Origin: Acidimicrobiales bacterium
GTDB lineage: Bacteria; Actinomycetota; Acidimicrobiia; Acidimicrobiales; Aldehydirespiratoraceae
DNA: 64,000 bases
NCBI GenBank assembly: GCA_029247365.1
Contig: JAQWLJ010000047.1
Location: 35,211 to 99,210, forward strand
Direction of reading: 5' to 3'
In this document: positions 19,442 through 27,086 of the stretch, piece by piece
Layout: the number at the start of each line of letters is the position of its first letter
Position numbering within the stretch: position 1 is the first letter of the stretch
Notes under the pieces: model-generated
What the model saw: only the letters and a program-made list of their open reading frames with translations
Told to the model about the DNA's origin: nothing
Database searches by the model: none
Position numbers and translations under genes: made by a program

Positions 19442-20276
19442 CGGCGTCGATCACGACCCGCTCGCCGACGCGGGTTTGGAAGAGGGTGCGGTCACCGTCA
19501 ACCCACATATGGACGTCGAGACGTTCGCCTGGCAGGACCGGTGATCGGAAGCGGGCGCTCATCGAGCCGAAGTGGTCGGGGTCGCTGTCGCACCGCGCAT
19601 GCAGGAGGGCGCGACCGCTAACCCCGTACGTGCAGAGACCGTGCAGGATCGGAGTGTCGAAGCCGGCAAGGGCGGCGAATGAGGGGTCGGAATGAAGCGG
19701 GTTGCGGTCGCCGTTGAGGCGGTAAAGGAGCGCCTGGTCGGTGCGCGTGTCGAAGCCGAGCACGTGGTCGGCATCGCGGTCGGGGAGCGCCCAGTCCGAT
19801 GCTGGGCCGCGATCTCCACCCCAGCCGCCTTCGCCCGAGATGAACAGGCCGCTGCGAGCGGTCCACATCGGGTTGCTGGCGTGGTCGCTGACGTGCGTCT
19901 CGTTGATCACGAGCGCAGCCTTGCTCTTGTCGTAGATGGCTGCGACCTTGCCCTGGCCGACCGCAGAGCCTGCTGACGGAAGTGTCTGATGCAGCGTGAT
20001 CGACTGCTCACCGTGGAGCAGCATCGCTGGGTTGAAGTCGCCGAAGTCGATGCCACCGCCACCGCCGAGCACGACGCCCATCGTCGGGAACGCTTTCTGT
20101 TCGTTGACGCCACCCCCGGGATGTCTGGTGTTCTCAGTCGTGAACTCGAGTTCGAACCCGGTCGGGTCGGTGGCGCCAGCCCCGACGCCCAGGGCGTAGA
20201 GGAGGCTGTCGGAAGATGTCCAGCTGATCTCGTTCTCCGGACCGACTGAACCGGCGGCATCGGGGTTGATCGCCAT
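19422..20276 (-). CDS. MaoC-like (R)-enoyl-CoA hydratase 2
   Basis: A 284-residue double-hotdog protein of the MFE-2 hydratase 2 type. The hydratase 2 motif YRLNGDRNPLHSDP lies in the C-terminal half with the catalytic Asp and His; the N-terminal half is the degenerate hotdog that binds the acyl chain. It hydrates trans-2-enoyl-CoA to (R)-3-hydroxyacyl-CoA, most likely in beta-oxidation of branched or steroid-type substrates. It lies 13 bases downstream of the tetR gene, which probably controls it. Confidence 0.9.
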   Translation of the reverse strand: MAINPDAAGSVGPENEISWTSSDSLLYALGVGAGATDPTGFELEFTTENTRHPGGGVNEQKAFPTMGVVLGGGGGIDFGDFNPAMLLHGEQSITLHQTLPSAGSAVGQGKVAAIYDKSKAALVINETHVSDHASNPMWTARSGLFISGEGGWGGDRGPASDWALPDRDADHVLGFDTRTDQALLYRLNGDRNPLHSDPSFAALAGFDTPILHGLCTYGVSGRALLHARCDSDPDHFGSMSARFRSPVLPGERLDVHMWVDGDRTLFQTRVGERVVIDAGVFTNR

Positions 20277-20289
20277 GAGGGCCTCCTGG

Positions 20290-20910
20290 TTAGGCGACGG
20301 GTGCGTCCAGCGTCGCGAGCGCCATCGACGTGATCGAATCGGTGAGCCCTTCGACCTCGGTGGTGGCAGGCCCGGTGGTAACGCTGGTAATCATGCCGAT
20401 CGCACCGTTGACGAGGAGCCGAGCGGTCGGTTCGTCGAGTTCGGGACGGGCGTCTTGGAGCGCCTCGATCCACTCGGTCGACCAGCTGCGGAGACGGCGA
20501 CTCATCGGCGAGCGTCGCTCGCTGCTCAGGTGTCGGGCTTCGCTGTTCCAGACTGCGATGAGGGCGGAGCGCTCGAGGGCCACGTCGACATAGGCCCGGA
20601 TGTACCCGGCGAGAAGTTCGCGAGCGTCAGATGCTTCGGCCCGGGCCCGACCGTTAATGGCGTGGACCTCATCGGCGGCCAGCTTGATTGCCTCGAGAAG
20701 GAGATCTTCCTTCGATGAGAAGTGGCGGTAGATCGCTGGCCCCGAGACATCAACTGCCTTGCCGATGTCATCGACGCTTGTCGCCGGGTAGCCGCGCTGA
20801 TGGAAGAGATCGATGGCGGCGTAGAGGATTAGATCGCGTCGGTTGGCTGGTCGCCGCCCCGACGCAGTGGAGTCCGCCGAGGCCGTGGAGGCTGCATCCG
20901 TCGTCGTCAT
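20290..20910 (-). CDS. TetR-family transcriptional regulator
   Basis: A 206-residue regulator with an N-terminal helix-turn-helix (about 25-70: LILYAAIDLFHQRGYPATSVDD...SGPAIYRHFSSKEDLL, read in parts) and an all-helical ligand domain. Its position as first gene of a tetR-maoC-GH1-like unit suggests acyl-CoA-responsive autoregulation, as for other MaoC-linked TetR proteins; this is inference. A palindromic CGTTAACG sits immediately upstream of its start. The N-terminus is Ser/Thr/Ala-rich and low-complexity. Confidence 0.92.
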   Translation of the reverse strand: MTTTDAASTASADSTASGRRPANRRDLILYAAIDLFHQRGYPATSVDDIGKAVDVSGPAIYRHFSSKEDLLLEAIKLAADEVHAINGRARAEASDARELLAGYIRAYVDVALERSALIAVWNSEARHLSSERRSPMSRRLRSWSTEWIEALQDARPELDEPTARLLVNGAIGMITSVTTGPATTEVEGLTDSITSMALATLDAPVA

Positions 20911-20912
20911 GG

Positions 20913-20932
20913 TTAGTGAACGTTAACGCACT
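20913..20932. promoter_or_regulatory. candidate TetR operator
   Basis: The bases just upstream of the tetR start contain the perfect 8-base palindrome CGTTAACG, flanked by partly symmetric AGTG/CACT half-sites. It overlaps where the tetR promoter must lie, so autoregulation is plausible. No experimental basis. Confidence 0.4.
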
Positions 20933-21022
20933 TCACCGGCCGAGCACGATGCGTGCCGAGCCGCTCTCGGCAACACGACGCGTCGCCACGTCGCCCACCT
21001 GTACGTACTGTGGCGGTCCCGC

Positions 21023-21028
21023 TACATT
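21023..21028 (+). promoter_or_regulatory. -10 element of leaderless promoter for the VWA gene
   Basis: TACATT, 6 bases before ATG at 21035. It gives the VWA gene its own promoter, separate from the AAA ATPase gene. Confidence 0.5.
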
Positions 21029-21034
21029 CCGGGA

Positions 21035-23068
21035 ATGGTCCTCCGTCGTCGCCCCCGCCGCCGCAGGGAGCCGGCGCACTTCACCTACTCGCGGTGGGAC
21101 GGTACCCAGACGGGGTTCGACCTCGATGCCGACCACCTCTTCAGCGAGATGGCCGACGAGTTGCTCTATCACGGCGACGTCAACTCAGCCCTCCGCCAGA
21201 TGATGCAGAACGGTCTGATGGATCGCGACGGCCGCGACATGGAGGGCATCCGCGACATGATGCAGCGCCTTCGGGAGCGGCGACGCGACATTCTCGAGAA
21301 CCACGATCTCGGCGGGGTCTTCGACGACATTGCTGGCTCGCTTCGAAGCGTGGTCGAACAGGAGCGGCAGGCGCTGGACGATCTCACCCAGCGAGGTGCC
21401 GACTCCGGCGACGAGCGCCAGCATCAGCTCCAGAACGACACCGCCGCCACGAAGAATATGGAGCTCGACATGCTCCCACCCGATCTCGCCGGGCAGGTGA
21501 AGGGACTACAGAACTACGACTTCGAGAGCGAAGAGGCTCGGCAGCAGTTCGAGGAGTTGATGGACCAATTGCGCGAGCAGCTCATGCAGCAGCAACTCGA
21601 TCAGGTTGCCGAGGGCGTCAACGACATGTCACCTGAAGATATGCAGCGGATGAAAGACATGCTCGCCGAGCTCAATCACATGCTCGAGCAGCGCGCCGCC
21701 GGTGAGGAGCCCGACTTCCAGGGATTCATGGACCGCTACGGCGACTTCTTCCCCGAGAACCCGCGGACCCTCGACGAGCTGCTCGAGGTGATGGCTCAGC
21801 GGATGGCCCAGGCCCAGCAAATGCTCAACTCGATGACCCCCGAGCAGCGTCAGCAGCTCCAAGAGCTGAGCGATCAACTGATGGAGGACATGGACCTCCA
21901 ATTCCAGATGAGCCAGCTCGCCGACAACCTTCGTGAGCAGTTCCCACAGATGGGCTGGGGTCAGTCGCACGACTTCGATGGGTTTGACCCGCTCGATATG
22001 CCCTCGGCGATGGACATGATGGGCGAACTGGGCGATATCGATCAGCTCGACAACCTGTTGCGCGGCGCCACCAATCCGGGGGCACTCGCCGAGGTCGACA
22101 TCGACCGTGCCCGCGACCTCCTGGGCGACGAGTCGGCCGAGTCACTCGAGCGCATGGCCGAACTCGCCCGGATGCTCGAAGAGTCGGGCCTCATCGAGAA
22201 CAAGGAAGGCAAGTACGAGCTCACACCGCGCGCGATCCGCAAGATCGGCAACGGTGCGCTTGACGAGCTCTTCAAACGGATGTCGGCCGACACGCTCGGC
22301 AAGCATGCACTCGAGAAGACCGGTGCCGGCCACGAGCGCGACTTTGACACTAAGCCATATGAGTACGGCGACCGGTTCAACCTCCACATCGAAAAGACAC
22401 TTCGAAACGCAGTCGCCCGCACGGGTGGTGGCACGCCCGTGAAGCTGCACCCAGACGACTTCGAAATCGAGCGAACCGAGCAGCTCGTTCGGTCGTCAAC
22501 CGTGCTGATGCTCGATGTGTCGATGTCGATGGCGATGCGCGACAACTTCCTGCCGGCCAAGAAGGTCACGATGGCGCTGCACTCGCTCATCTCGAGCCAG
22601 TACCCGCGCGACTTCCTCGGCATGGTGAGCTTCAGTGAGGTGGCACGCGAGTTCAACGCTGCAACCCTGCCCGAGCTCAGCTGGGACTACGTGTACGGCA
22701 CCAACATGCAGCACTCGTTCCAGATCGCCCGCAAGATGCTGTCGAAGCAGACGGGCACCAAGCAGATCATCATGATCACCGACGGCGAACCTACCGCTCA
22801 CATCACCCCGTCGGGGCAGCCGTACTTCAACTACCCGCCATCGCAACAGACCGTCGACCTGACCCTTGGTGAGGTCGCCAAGTGCACGCGGGAAGACATC
22901 CGCATCAACACCTTCGTGCTCGACGCCACCCACTATTTGCAGAACTTCGTGGAGCAGATCTCGAAGGTAAACGGCGGGCGGGCTTTCTTCACGACCAACG
23001 AGAACCTGGGTGACTATGTCCTGATGGACTTTGTCGATCACAAGCGCAGCCTGGTCCGCGGGCGCTGA
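21035..23068 (+). CDS. von Willebrand factor A domain protein, MoxR partner
   Basis: A 677-residue cytosolic protein. The N-terminal 430 residues are helical and very rich in Gln, Met, Leu and Glu (long coiled-coil-like stretches around QEMMDQ/LREQLMQQQL-type sequence). The C-terminal about 190 residues form a VWA domain with the metal site DVSMS (about 493-497) and MITDGEPT. VWA proteins of this type work with MoxR AAA ATPases, and the homologous pair is normally adjacent; here the ATPase is at 16719. Start ATG is preceded by a leaderless-type TACATT. Confidence 0.88.
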   Translation: MVLRRRPRRRREPAHFTYSRWDGTQTGFDLDADHLFSEMADELLYHGDVNSALRQMMQNGLMDRDGRDMEGIRDMMQRLRERRRDILENHDLGGVFDDIAGSLRSVVEQERQALDDLTQRGADSGDERQHQLQNDTAATKNMELDMLPPDLAGQVKGLQNYDFESEEARQQFEELMDQLREQLMQQQLDQVAEGVNDMSPEDMQRMKDMLAELNHMLEQRAAGEEPDFQGFMDRYGDFFPENPRTLDELLEVMAQRMAQAQQMLNSMTPEQRQQLQELSDQLMEDMDLQFQMSQLADNLREQFPQMGWGQSHDFDGFDPLDMPSAMDMMGELGDIDQLDNLLRGATNPGALAEVDIDRARDLLGDESAESLERMAELARMLEESGLIENKEGKYELTPRAIRKIGNGALDELFKRMSADTLGKHALEKTGAGHERDFDTKPYEYGDRFNLHIEKTLRNAVARTGGGTPVKLHPDDFEIERTEQLVRSSTVLMLDVSMSMAMRDNFLPAKKVTMALHSLISSQYPRDFLGMVSFSEVAREFNAATLPELSWDYVYGTNMQHSFQIARKMLSKQTGTKQIIMITDGEPTAHITPSGQPYFNYPPSQQTVDLTLGEVAKCTREDIRINTFVLDATHYLQNFVEQISKVNGGRAFFTTNENLGDYVLMDFVDHKRSLVRGR

Positions 23069-23324
23069 TCGACAGGGAAGAAGCACGCATTTGCTGGGCG
23101 TGTAGCTCAGTGCGTAAGCGTTTCGACCGAGCAAATCGCAGTGATGGCAGATGGGCGCGTGCCCCGCGATGACCAGCGATCCACCGATACGGCATGTCCG
23201 GTTGAAGCAGCGGCCGCTGCGCGGGAGCTGTGTGGTACCTCTGGGCGCCAGGTACTCACCGCCAACGGTGAGCACCACCGCTGGGTTTGCTGCGGAAAAT
23301 CAAGGGCCTCGGCCGATCTCGGGC

Positions 23325-23361
23325 TTTACAAACCTAGGGTTACAGTGCTGTAATTACAGCA
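23325..23361 (+). promoter_or_regulatory. promoter and palindromic operator upstream of whiB
   Basis: TTTACA (23325-23330) and TGTAAT (23349-23354), spaced by 18 bases, resemble sigma-70 -35 and -10 boxes. The -10 is embedded in the perfect 16-base palindrome TGCTGTAATTACAGCA (23346-23361). An overlapping TTACAG-TG-CTGTAA (23340-23353) gives three alternating half-sites. A regulator binding here would block the promoter. The rest of the 351-base gap from 23069 to 23419 holds no gene I can support. Confidence 0.55.
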
Positions 23362-23419
23362 GTGGCAGCTGGCGGACGATCCACTCGGATCGCAACGCTG
23401 CACTGCCGGAGGAAATCAC

Positions 23420-23713
23420 ATGGCGATTCACCACGAAACCGAAACGGACGAGAAGTCCTGGCAGGACTATGCAAACTGCCTTGGGGTCGATCCAGATCTC
23501 TTTTTTCCTGAGCGTGGCGCGTCCACTCGTGAGGCCAAAGAGGTCTGCCGCGGCTGTGTCGTGCGTGAGGATTGCCTCGAGTACGCCCTCCAAAACGGCG
23601 AGAAATTCGGCATCTGGGGCGGTATGAGCGAACGTGAGCGTCGCCGAATCCGCCGCCAACGGGCGCTGGCCCGGGCTGCGGCTGCGGCGCAAGTTTCCAA
23701 CGTCACCGCCTGA
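23420..23713 (+). CDS. WhiB-family iron-sulfur transcription factor
   Basis: A 97-residue WhiB-like protein. The four cluster-binding cysteines are Cys20, Cys43, Cys46 and Cys52 (C-x22-C-x2-C-x5-C), followed by the turn GIWGGMSERERR and a basic C-terminal tail. Such proteins bind a [4Fe-4S] cluster and regulate with the housekeeping sigma factor in response to redox or nitric oxide. GGAGG lies just upstream of ATG. It is first in a whiB-tatA-sigma-anti-sigma run, under a palindrome-containing promoter. Assignment to a specific WhiB class is not attempted. Confidence 0.95.
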   Translation: MAIHHETETDEKSWQDYANCLGVDPDLFFPERGASTREAKEVCRGCVVREDCLEYALQNGEKFGIWGGMSERERRRIRRQRALARAAAAAQVSNVTA

Positions 23714-23765
23714 CCTCTCGACTTCGCCGTGCGGGGCGCTCACGAAATCCTCACGGGCTTCGGGG

Positions 23766-23771
23766 TACGCT
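23766..23771 (+). promoter_or_regulatory. -10 element of leaderless promoter for tatA
   Basis: TACGCT, 7 bases before ATG at 23779. The gene could thus be expressed independently of whiB. Confidence 0.5.
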
Positions 23772-23778
23772 CTGTCGC

Positions 23779-23940
23779 ATGAACCTCGGAACTCCGGAAC
23801 TCCTGGTCATCCTGGTGATCGTTCTCCTCGTCTTCGGTGGCGCCAAGCTTCCGAAGCTCGCTCGTTCATTGGGCCAAGCCCAGAAGGAGTTCAAGGACGG
23901 TCTGGCCGAGGATCCCTCCGACGGCGACGGCGACGCCTGA
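23779..23940 (+). CDS. tatA: twin-arginine translocase TatA/E-type subunit
   Basis: A 53-residue protein, short for the family: an N-terminal hydrophobic helix (LLVILVIVLLVFGG), the hinge and amphipathic helix AKLPKLARSLGQAQKEFKDG, and an acidic tail ending DGDGDA. This is the classic TatA/TatE layout, including the FGG hinge. It would form the pore component of the Tat pathway for folded proteins; tatB and tatC are not nearby. It lies 65 bases after whiB and 9 bases before the sigma factor gene. Confidence 0.93.
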   Translation: MNLGTPELLVILVIVLLVFGGAKLPKLARSLGQAQKEFKDGLAEDPSDGDGDA

Positions 23941-23949
23941 TCGAGGGCC

Positions 23950-24495
23950 GTGAGCCCGTCTGGTTCGCCCGACCCTGCAGGGTCTGAACCGACCGATACC
24001 AACGACCTCATCCCAACGTGGGACGAGATCGCGCGTGATCACGCGGGTTTTATGTATTCAGTCGCGTATCGACTCGCCGGGAACCAATCCGATGCCGAGG
24101 ACGTTGTCCAGGAGTCGCTCCTGCGGGTGAAGCGTGGTTTGGAGCGATATATCCCGGGTTCCCTCCATGGATGGCTCGCTCGTATCGTGACCAACGTCTT
24201 TCTCGATGAGACCCGCCGCCGCAAGCGGCGGCCGCAGACCCATCTGCCCGATGATCCTGACCGGGTGATTGAGGGTGGTCCGGCGGCCGACGAGGCGTTG
24301 GCGATGGTCTCGCTGCCCGATCACATTCAGGATGCGCTGAACACGCTGGCCGATGAGTTCCGCCAGGCGGTCGTGCTGTGCGATCTCGCCGGGTTGACCT
24401 ACGACGAGATCGCCGAGCAGGTCGGTGTTCCGGTCGGCACCGTTCGCAGCCGTGTCCATCGTGGCCGGGTTCGGCTTCGGGAGGCGTTGTCGTGA
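23950..24495 (+). CDS. ECF-type RNA polymerase sigma factor
   Basis: A 181-residue group-4 sigma factor. Region 2 contains FMYSVAYRLAGNQSDAEDVV and LHGWLARIVTNVFLDETRRR. Region 4 contains LADEFRQAVVLCDLAG, LTYDEIAEQ and VPVGTVRSRVHRGR. It resembles the SigE/RpoE class that responds to envelope stress. GTG start; the stop overlaps the GTG of the following anti-sigma gene by 4 bases (GTGA), the normal arrangement for a sigma/anti-sigma pair. Confidence 0.95.
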   Translation: MSPSGSPDPAGSEPTDTNDLIPTWDEIARDHAGFMYSVAYRLAGNQSDAEDVVQESLLRVKRGLERYIPGSLHGWLARIVTNVFLDETRRRKRRPQTHLPDDPDRVIEGGPAADEALAMVSLPDHIQDALNTLADEFRQAVVLCDLAGLTYDEIAEQVGVPVGTVRSRVHRGRVRLREALS

Positions 24496-25310
24496 GTCTC
24501 GACCAACGCCACAGCGTTTGGCTCGATGGTGAACTCGAAACCGCTGAGGCGGCAGCGGTCGAGGCCGAACTGGCAGCGGACCCGGCTCTCGCTGCCGAGG
24601 TGGAGGCGCTCCGGTCAGTGCGCTCGCTCCTTCGCGAGCGGGCCATGATCGATCTTCACAGCGATGCCAGCGACCGCCTCATCGCCCGGGTCGAGGTGCT
24701 CGATGCCGCCGGGCAGGCAGTAGCTCGGGCGCCGGTGGTCGATGTGGTGACTCGGCATCGCCTGATCCGGCGCTTCGCTGCTGCTGCGGCGGTGTTCGCA
24801 ATCATTGTTTCCGTCATCGGTGGACTCGGCGGGGACACAACGCTGCCGGCAATCGGCGATCTCGTCGAACGCCACAACGCAGCTGCAGCCGAGATGCCGA
24901 ACGAGCCGAAGGGCGAGTCGATGTCGGGTATGCCAAAGATGGCTGCTGAGATGGACATGATGGCCGCCACCGTTGCCGACGGCATGGCGCACGCGGTCTA
25001 TGTTGCGAAGGACAGTTCGATTGTGTCGGTCTTCCGCCTCGATGGGGAGCTCGACAGTGAGGCGTTAGTCGATGACATGGGTGGCTCGATCGGCGAAATG
25101 GATGGCCACGATCTGTGGGCTAAGGACATCGGGACGCGCCACGTGACGGTTCTCGACGGCGATGGGTATGTCTGGACGATCGTCAGCGACGTCGAGATCG
25201 ACCTTATGGCCGACCTGGTGAATGAGCTCCCGGAACGGACTCCGTCATTAGCGCAGCGGATACGAGCGGCGGCCGAGGCCGTCATCGAGCCGTTTGGGCT
25301 GGGAAGCTAA
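24492..25310 (+). CDS. membrane-spanning anti-sigma factor
   Basis: A 272-residue protein translationally coupled to the sigma gene. Residues 1-90 are a cytosolic helical domain that begins like anti-sigma factors (RHSVWLDGELETAE). One membrane helix lies at about 94-113, followed by a 160-residue extracytoplasmic domain, Met-rich at first (MSGMPKMAAEMDMMAA). The zinc-binding His-x3-Cys-x2-Cys motif of ZAS anti-sigmas is absent. It probably sequesters the sigma factor and releases it on an envelope signal. The extracytoplasmic half is not a recognised sensor domain. Confidence 0.85.
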   Translation: MSLDQRHSVWLDGELETAEAAAVEAELAADPALAAEVEALRSVRSLLRERAMIDLHSDASDRLIARVEVLDAAGQAVARAPVVDVVTRHRLIRRFAAAAAVFAIIVSVIGGLGGDTTLPAIGDLVERHNAAAAEMPNEPKGESMSGMPKMAAEMDMMAATVADGMAHAVYVAKDSSIVSVFRLDGELDSEALVDDMGGSIGEMDGHDLWAKDIGTRHVTVLDGDGYVWTIVSDVEIDLMADLVNELPERTPSLAQRIRAAAEAVIEPFGLGS

Positions 25311-25339
25311 AAGCGGCCGAGGGCACCGGAAGGCACGGT

Positions 25340-25376
25340 GGTCGGGCCGAACGAAAAAGGCTTGTCGGGCCCGACC
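25340..25376. terminator. bidirectional hairpin between anti-sigma and whiB genes
   Basis: GGTCGGGCC (25340-25348) and GGCCCGACC (25368-25376) form a 9-bp perfect stem with a 19-base loop, between two convergent genes. There is no long T-tract, as is common in high-GC genomes. Confidence 0.55.
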
Positions 25377-25397
25377 GGAGTCAGTTGGGCGACGTAC

Positions 25398-25634
25398 TTA
25401 GGCGACTGCCTCAAGCTTGCGGGCCCGGAGAATACGACGCCGCTGGCGTTCGCTGCATCCGCCCCATACGCCGTGATCTATGCGGTTGCGCAGCGCATAC
25501 TCAAGGCAGCGCTCCTGCACGGGACAACCTTCACAGAGGCGTTTGGCGACTTCGACGCCGACACCATCGGAGGGGAAGAACGTGTCAGGGTGTTGGGTAG
25601 CGCAGTTCCCTCGTGCCATCCACTTGGTGTCCAT
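25398..25634 (-). CDS. WhiB-family iron-sulfur transcription factor (second copy)
   Basis: A 78-residue WhiB-like protein with Cys11, Cys34, Cys37 and Cys43 as cluster ligands, GVWGGCSERQRRR and a short basic tail. There is an extra Cys in the turn (GVWGGC). ATG at 25634 is preceded by AAGGAG 6-7 bases upstream, which fixes the start; a longer frame adds 10 residues without an SD. It is convergent with the anti-sigma gene. It is distinct in sequence from the whiB at 23420 and probably has a separate regulon. Confidence 0.94.
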   Translation of the reverse strand: MDTKWMARGNCATQHPDTFFPSDGVGVEVAKRLCEGCPVQERCLEYALRNRIDHGVWGGCSERQRRRILRARKLEAVA

Positions 25635-25835
25635 TCGGATCTCCTTGGTCAGACCGACGTCCAACCGCCCGCGTTGTGCGTACTGGTATTACGCCCAGAT
25701 CCCGGGGAAAGTTCCCGTAAAACCGTGTCTTTGGGAGCGAAATCTCGTTTTAGTCGAGCGTGATCTGAGCAGATTTTCCCTGAAATCGTGGGTGAAACCG
25801 GCTCATGGGCAGGAAATCTCACCTCATTTTCCCAC

Positions 25836-25841
25836 TACACT
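25836..25841 (+). promoter_or_regulatory. -10 element of leaderless promoter
   Basis: TACACT, 7 bases before the ATG at 25849. No SD sequence is present upstream of that start. Confidence 0.5.
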
Positions 25842-25848
25842 GCGCCGA

Positions 25849-26133
25849 ATGAGCGACACTGCCGAACTCGAAACCGAGGAGCCCCCGATCGGGCAGGCGA
25901 CTATTATCTACCTCGGTCCGGCCGCCCCCCATTGGGAGATCCGAGCCGTGTTCGGCGAGCGTGAGGTGATGGACAGCTTCCGCGACCGGGTCAACGCCCG
26001 TCTGTTGTTGCTTCCGCCCCACGATCCGCAGTTCCGTCGCAATCGCGAGCGCGTCAACCGTGACGGTGAGCGGGAGCGAATCGTTGTCGAGTGGGATCTT
26101 GGGTACCCCGAAGACGAGCCTTCTGAGGGCTGA
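25849..26133 (+). CDS. hypothetical protein
   Basis: A 94-residue soluble, acidic protein with no recognised family. Features seen: an acidic N-terminal 12 residues, a predicted beta-alpha segment (ATIIYLGPAAPHWEIRAVFG), an Arg-rich middle (DPQFRRNRERVNRDGERER) and an acidic tail. The frame is open far upstream, but ATG 25849 follows a leaderless-type TACACT. It precedes the ROK kinase by 23 bases and may be cotranscribed with it. Confidence 0.7.
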   Translation: MSDTAELETEEPPIGQATIIYLGPAAPHWEIRAVFGEREVMDSFRDRVNARLLLLPPHDPQFRRNRERVNRDGERERIVVEWDLGYPEDEPSEG

Positions 26134-26156
26134 TCCCTGCGCAAGGCGACACAGTC

Positions 26157-27086
26157 ATGAGTACGGTCGGTATCGACCTCGGCGGCACCAAGGTCATGGC
26201 GGTCTTGGTGGAGAACGGCGAGGTTCTGGCCAAGGCCAAGCGACCTACACCGATCTCCGGCGGCTCCGACGCCGTGATCGCTGCAATGGTTGCGGCTGCG
26301 CGCAAAGTCGATCCTGACGGCTCGGCTACCGGCATTGGAATCGGCGCGCCCGGTCCGGTCGTGCCGGGCACCGGGGTCTTGCCGGCTGCACCGAATCTCC
26401 CCGGGTGGGATCATGACGTCAATGTCGTGGACCGGGTGAGTGCCGCACTCGGAGGCCGGGCTGTCAAGCTCGACAACGACGTGAATGTGGGCACGTTGGC
26501 CGAATGGAAGCTCGGTGCCGGGAGAGGCGCCGATGACCTCCTCGGCGTCTTCGTGGGCACCGGTGTTGGTGCCGGCCTGATCCTCGACGGCCGTCTTCGT
26601 CAGGGGCCGCGCGGTCTGGCCGGAGAGATTGGGCACACGTTCGTAGCGTTCGATCAGCTCCGTAATGCACCGGTTGGCCGCGGTGAACTCGAGGACTTTG
26701 CGGGCCGCCGGTCACTTCAGCAGTGGGTCGATGTTGCACCGCTCGGGGAGTCAACGTTCCTGCACAGCCTCATGCGCGAGGGTCGGCTCAAGTCGAAGGC
26801 CTGGGCGGAGGGGATTGAGGCCGAAGACCCGCTGACCTTGCAGCTGGTTGGCCGTGCCTGCTCGGCCCTTTCCGCGGCGATCGCCTCGGTGATCACTCTG
26901 GTCGACGTCGAGCGGGTGGTGCTTGGTGGTGGGTTTGCGGAACGACTAGGTGAGCCCTTCCGAGTGCGTCTCGAGGCTGAGGTTACGGAGCGGGCGTTTG
27001 CGGGCCAGACCGCACCGGTGGTGACCGCTCGGCTCGGTGATACAGGCGGTGCCGTCGGGGCCGCTCTGCTGTTGGAGCACACATGA
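26157..27086 (+). CDS. ROK-family glucokinase-like protein
   Basis: A 309-residue sugar kinase of the ROK family, most likely phosphorylating glucose. The phosphate loop IDLGGTKVMAVL is N-terminal, the catalytic Asp is in KLDNDVNVGTLAEW, and GTGVGAGLILDG follows. The zinc-binding segment that in most ROK proteins reads GH-x9-CxCGxxGCxE is here GHTFVAFDQLRN...GELEDFAG: the first His remains but no Cys is present. The stop overlaps the ppk1 start by 4 bases (ATGA). Adjacency to polyphosphate kinase raises the possibility of polyphosphate as phosphoryl donor, which is speculation. Confidence 0.88.
   Translation: MSTVGIDLGGTKVMAVLVENGEVLAKAKRPTPISGGSDAVIAAMVAAARKVDPDGSATGIGIGAPGPVVPGTGVLPAAPNLPGWDHDVNVVDRVSAALGGRAVKLDNDVNVGTLAEWKLGAGRGADDLLGVFVGTGVGAGLILDGRLRQGPRGLAGEIGHTFVAFDQLRNAPVGRGELEDFAGRRSLQQWVDVAPLGESTFLHSLMREGRLKSKAWAEGIEAEDPLTLQLVGRACSALSAAIASVITLVDVERVVLGGGFAERLGEPFRVRLEAEVTERAFAGQTAPVVTARLGDTGGAVGAALLLEHT

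Noticed and set aside
23099..23170. tRNA-like sequence (GTGTAGCTCAGT) downstream of the VWA gene
   Set aside because: The D-arm-like GTAGCTCAGT is present, but no matching acceptor 3' strand, T arm or anticodon stem can be drawn; chance or a very degraded remnant.
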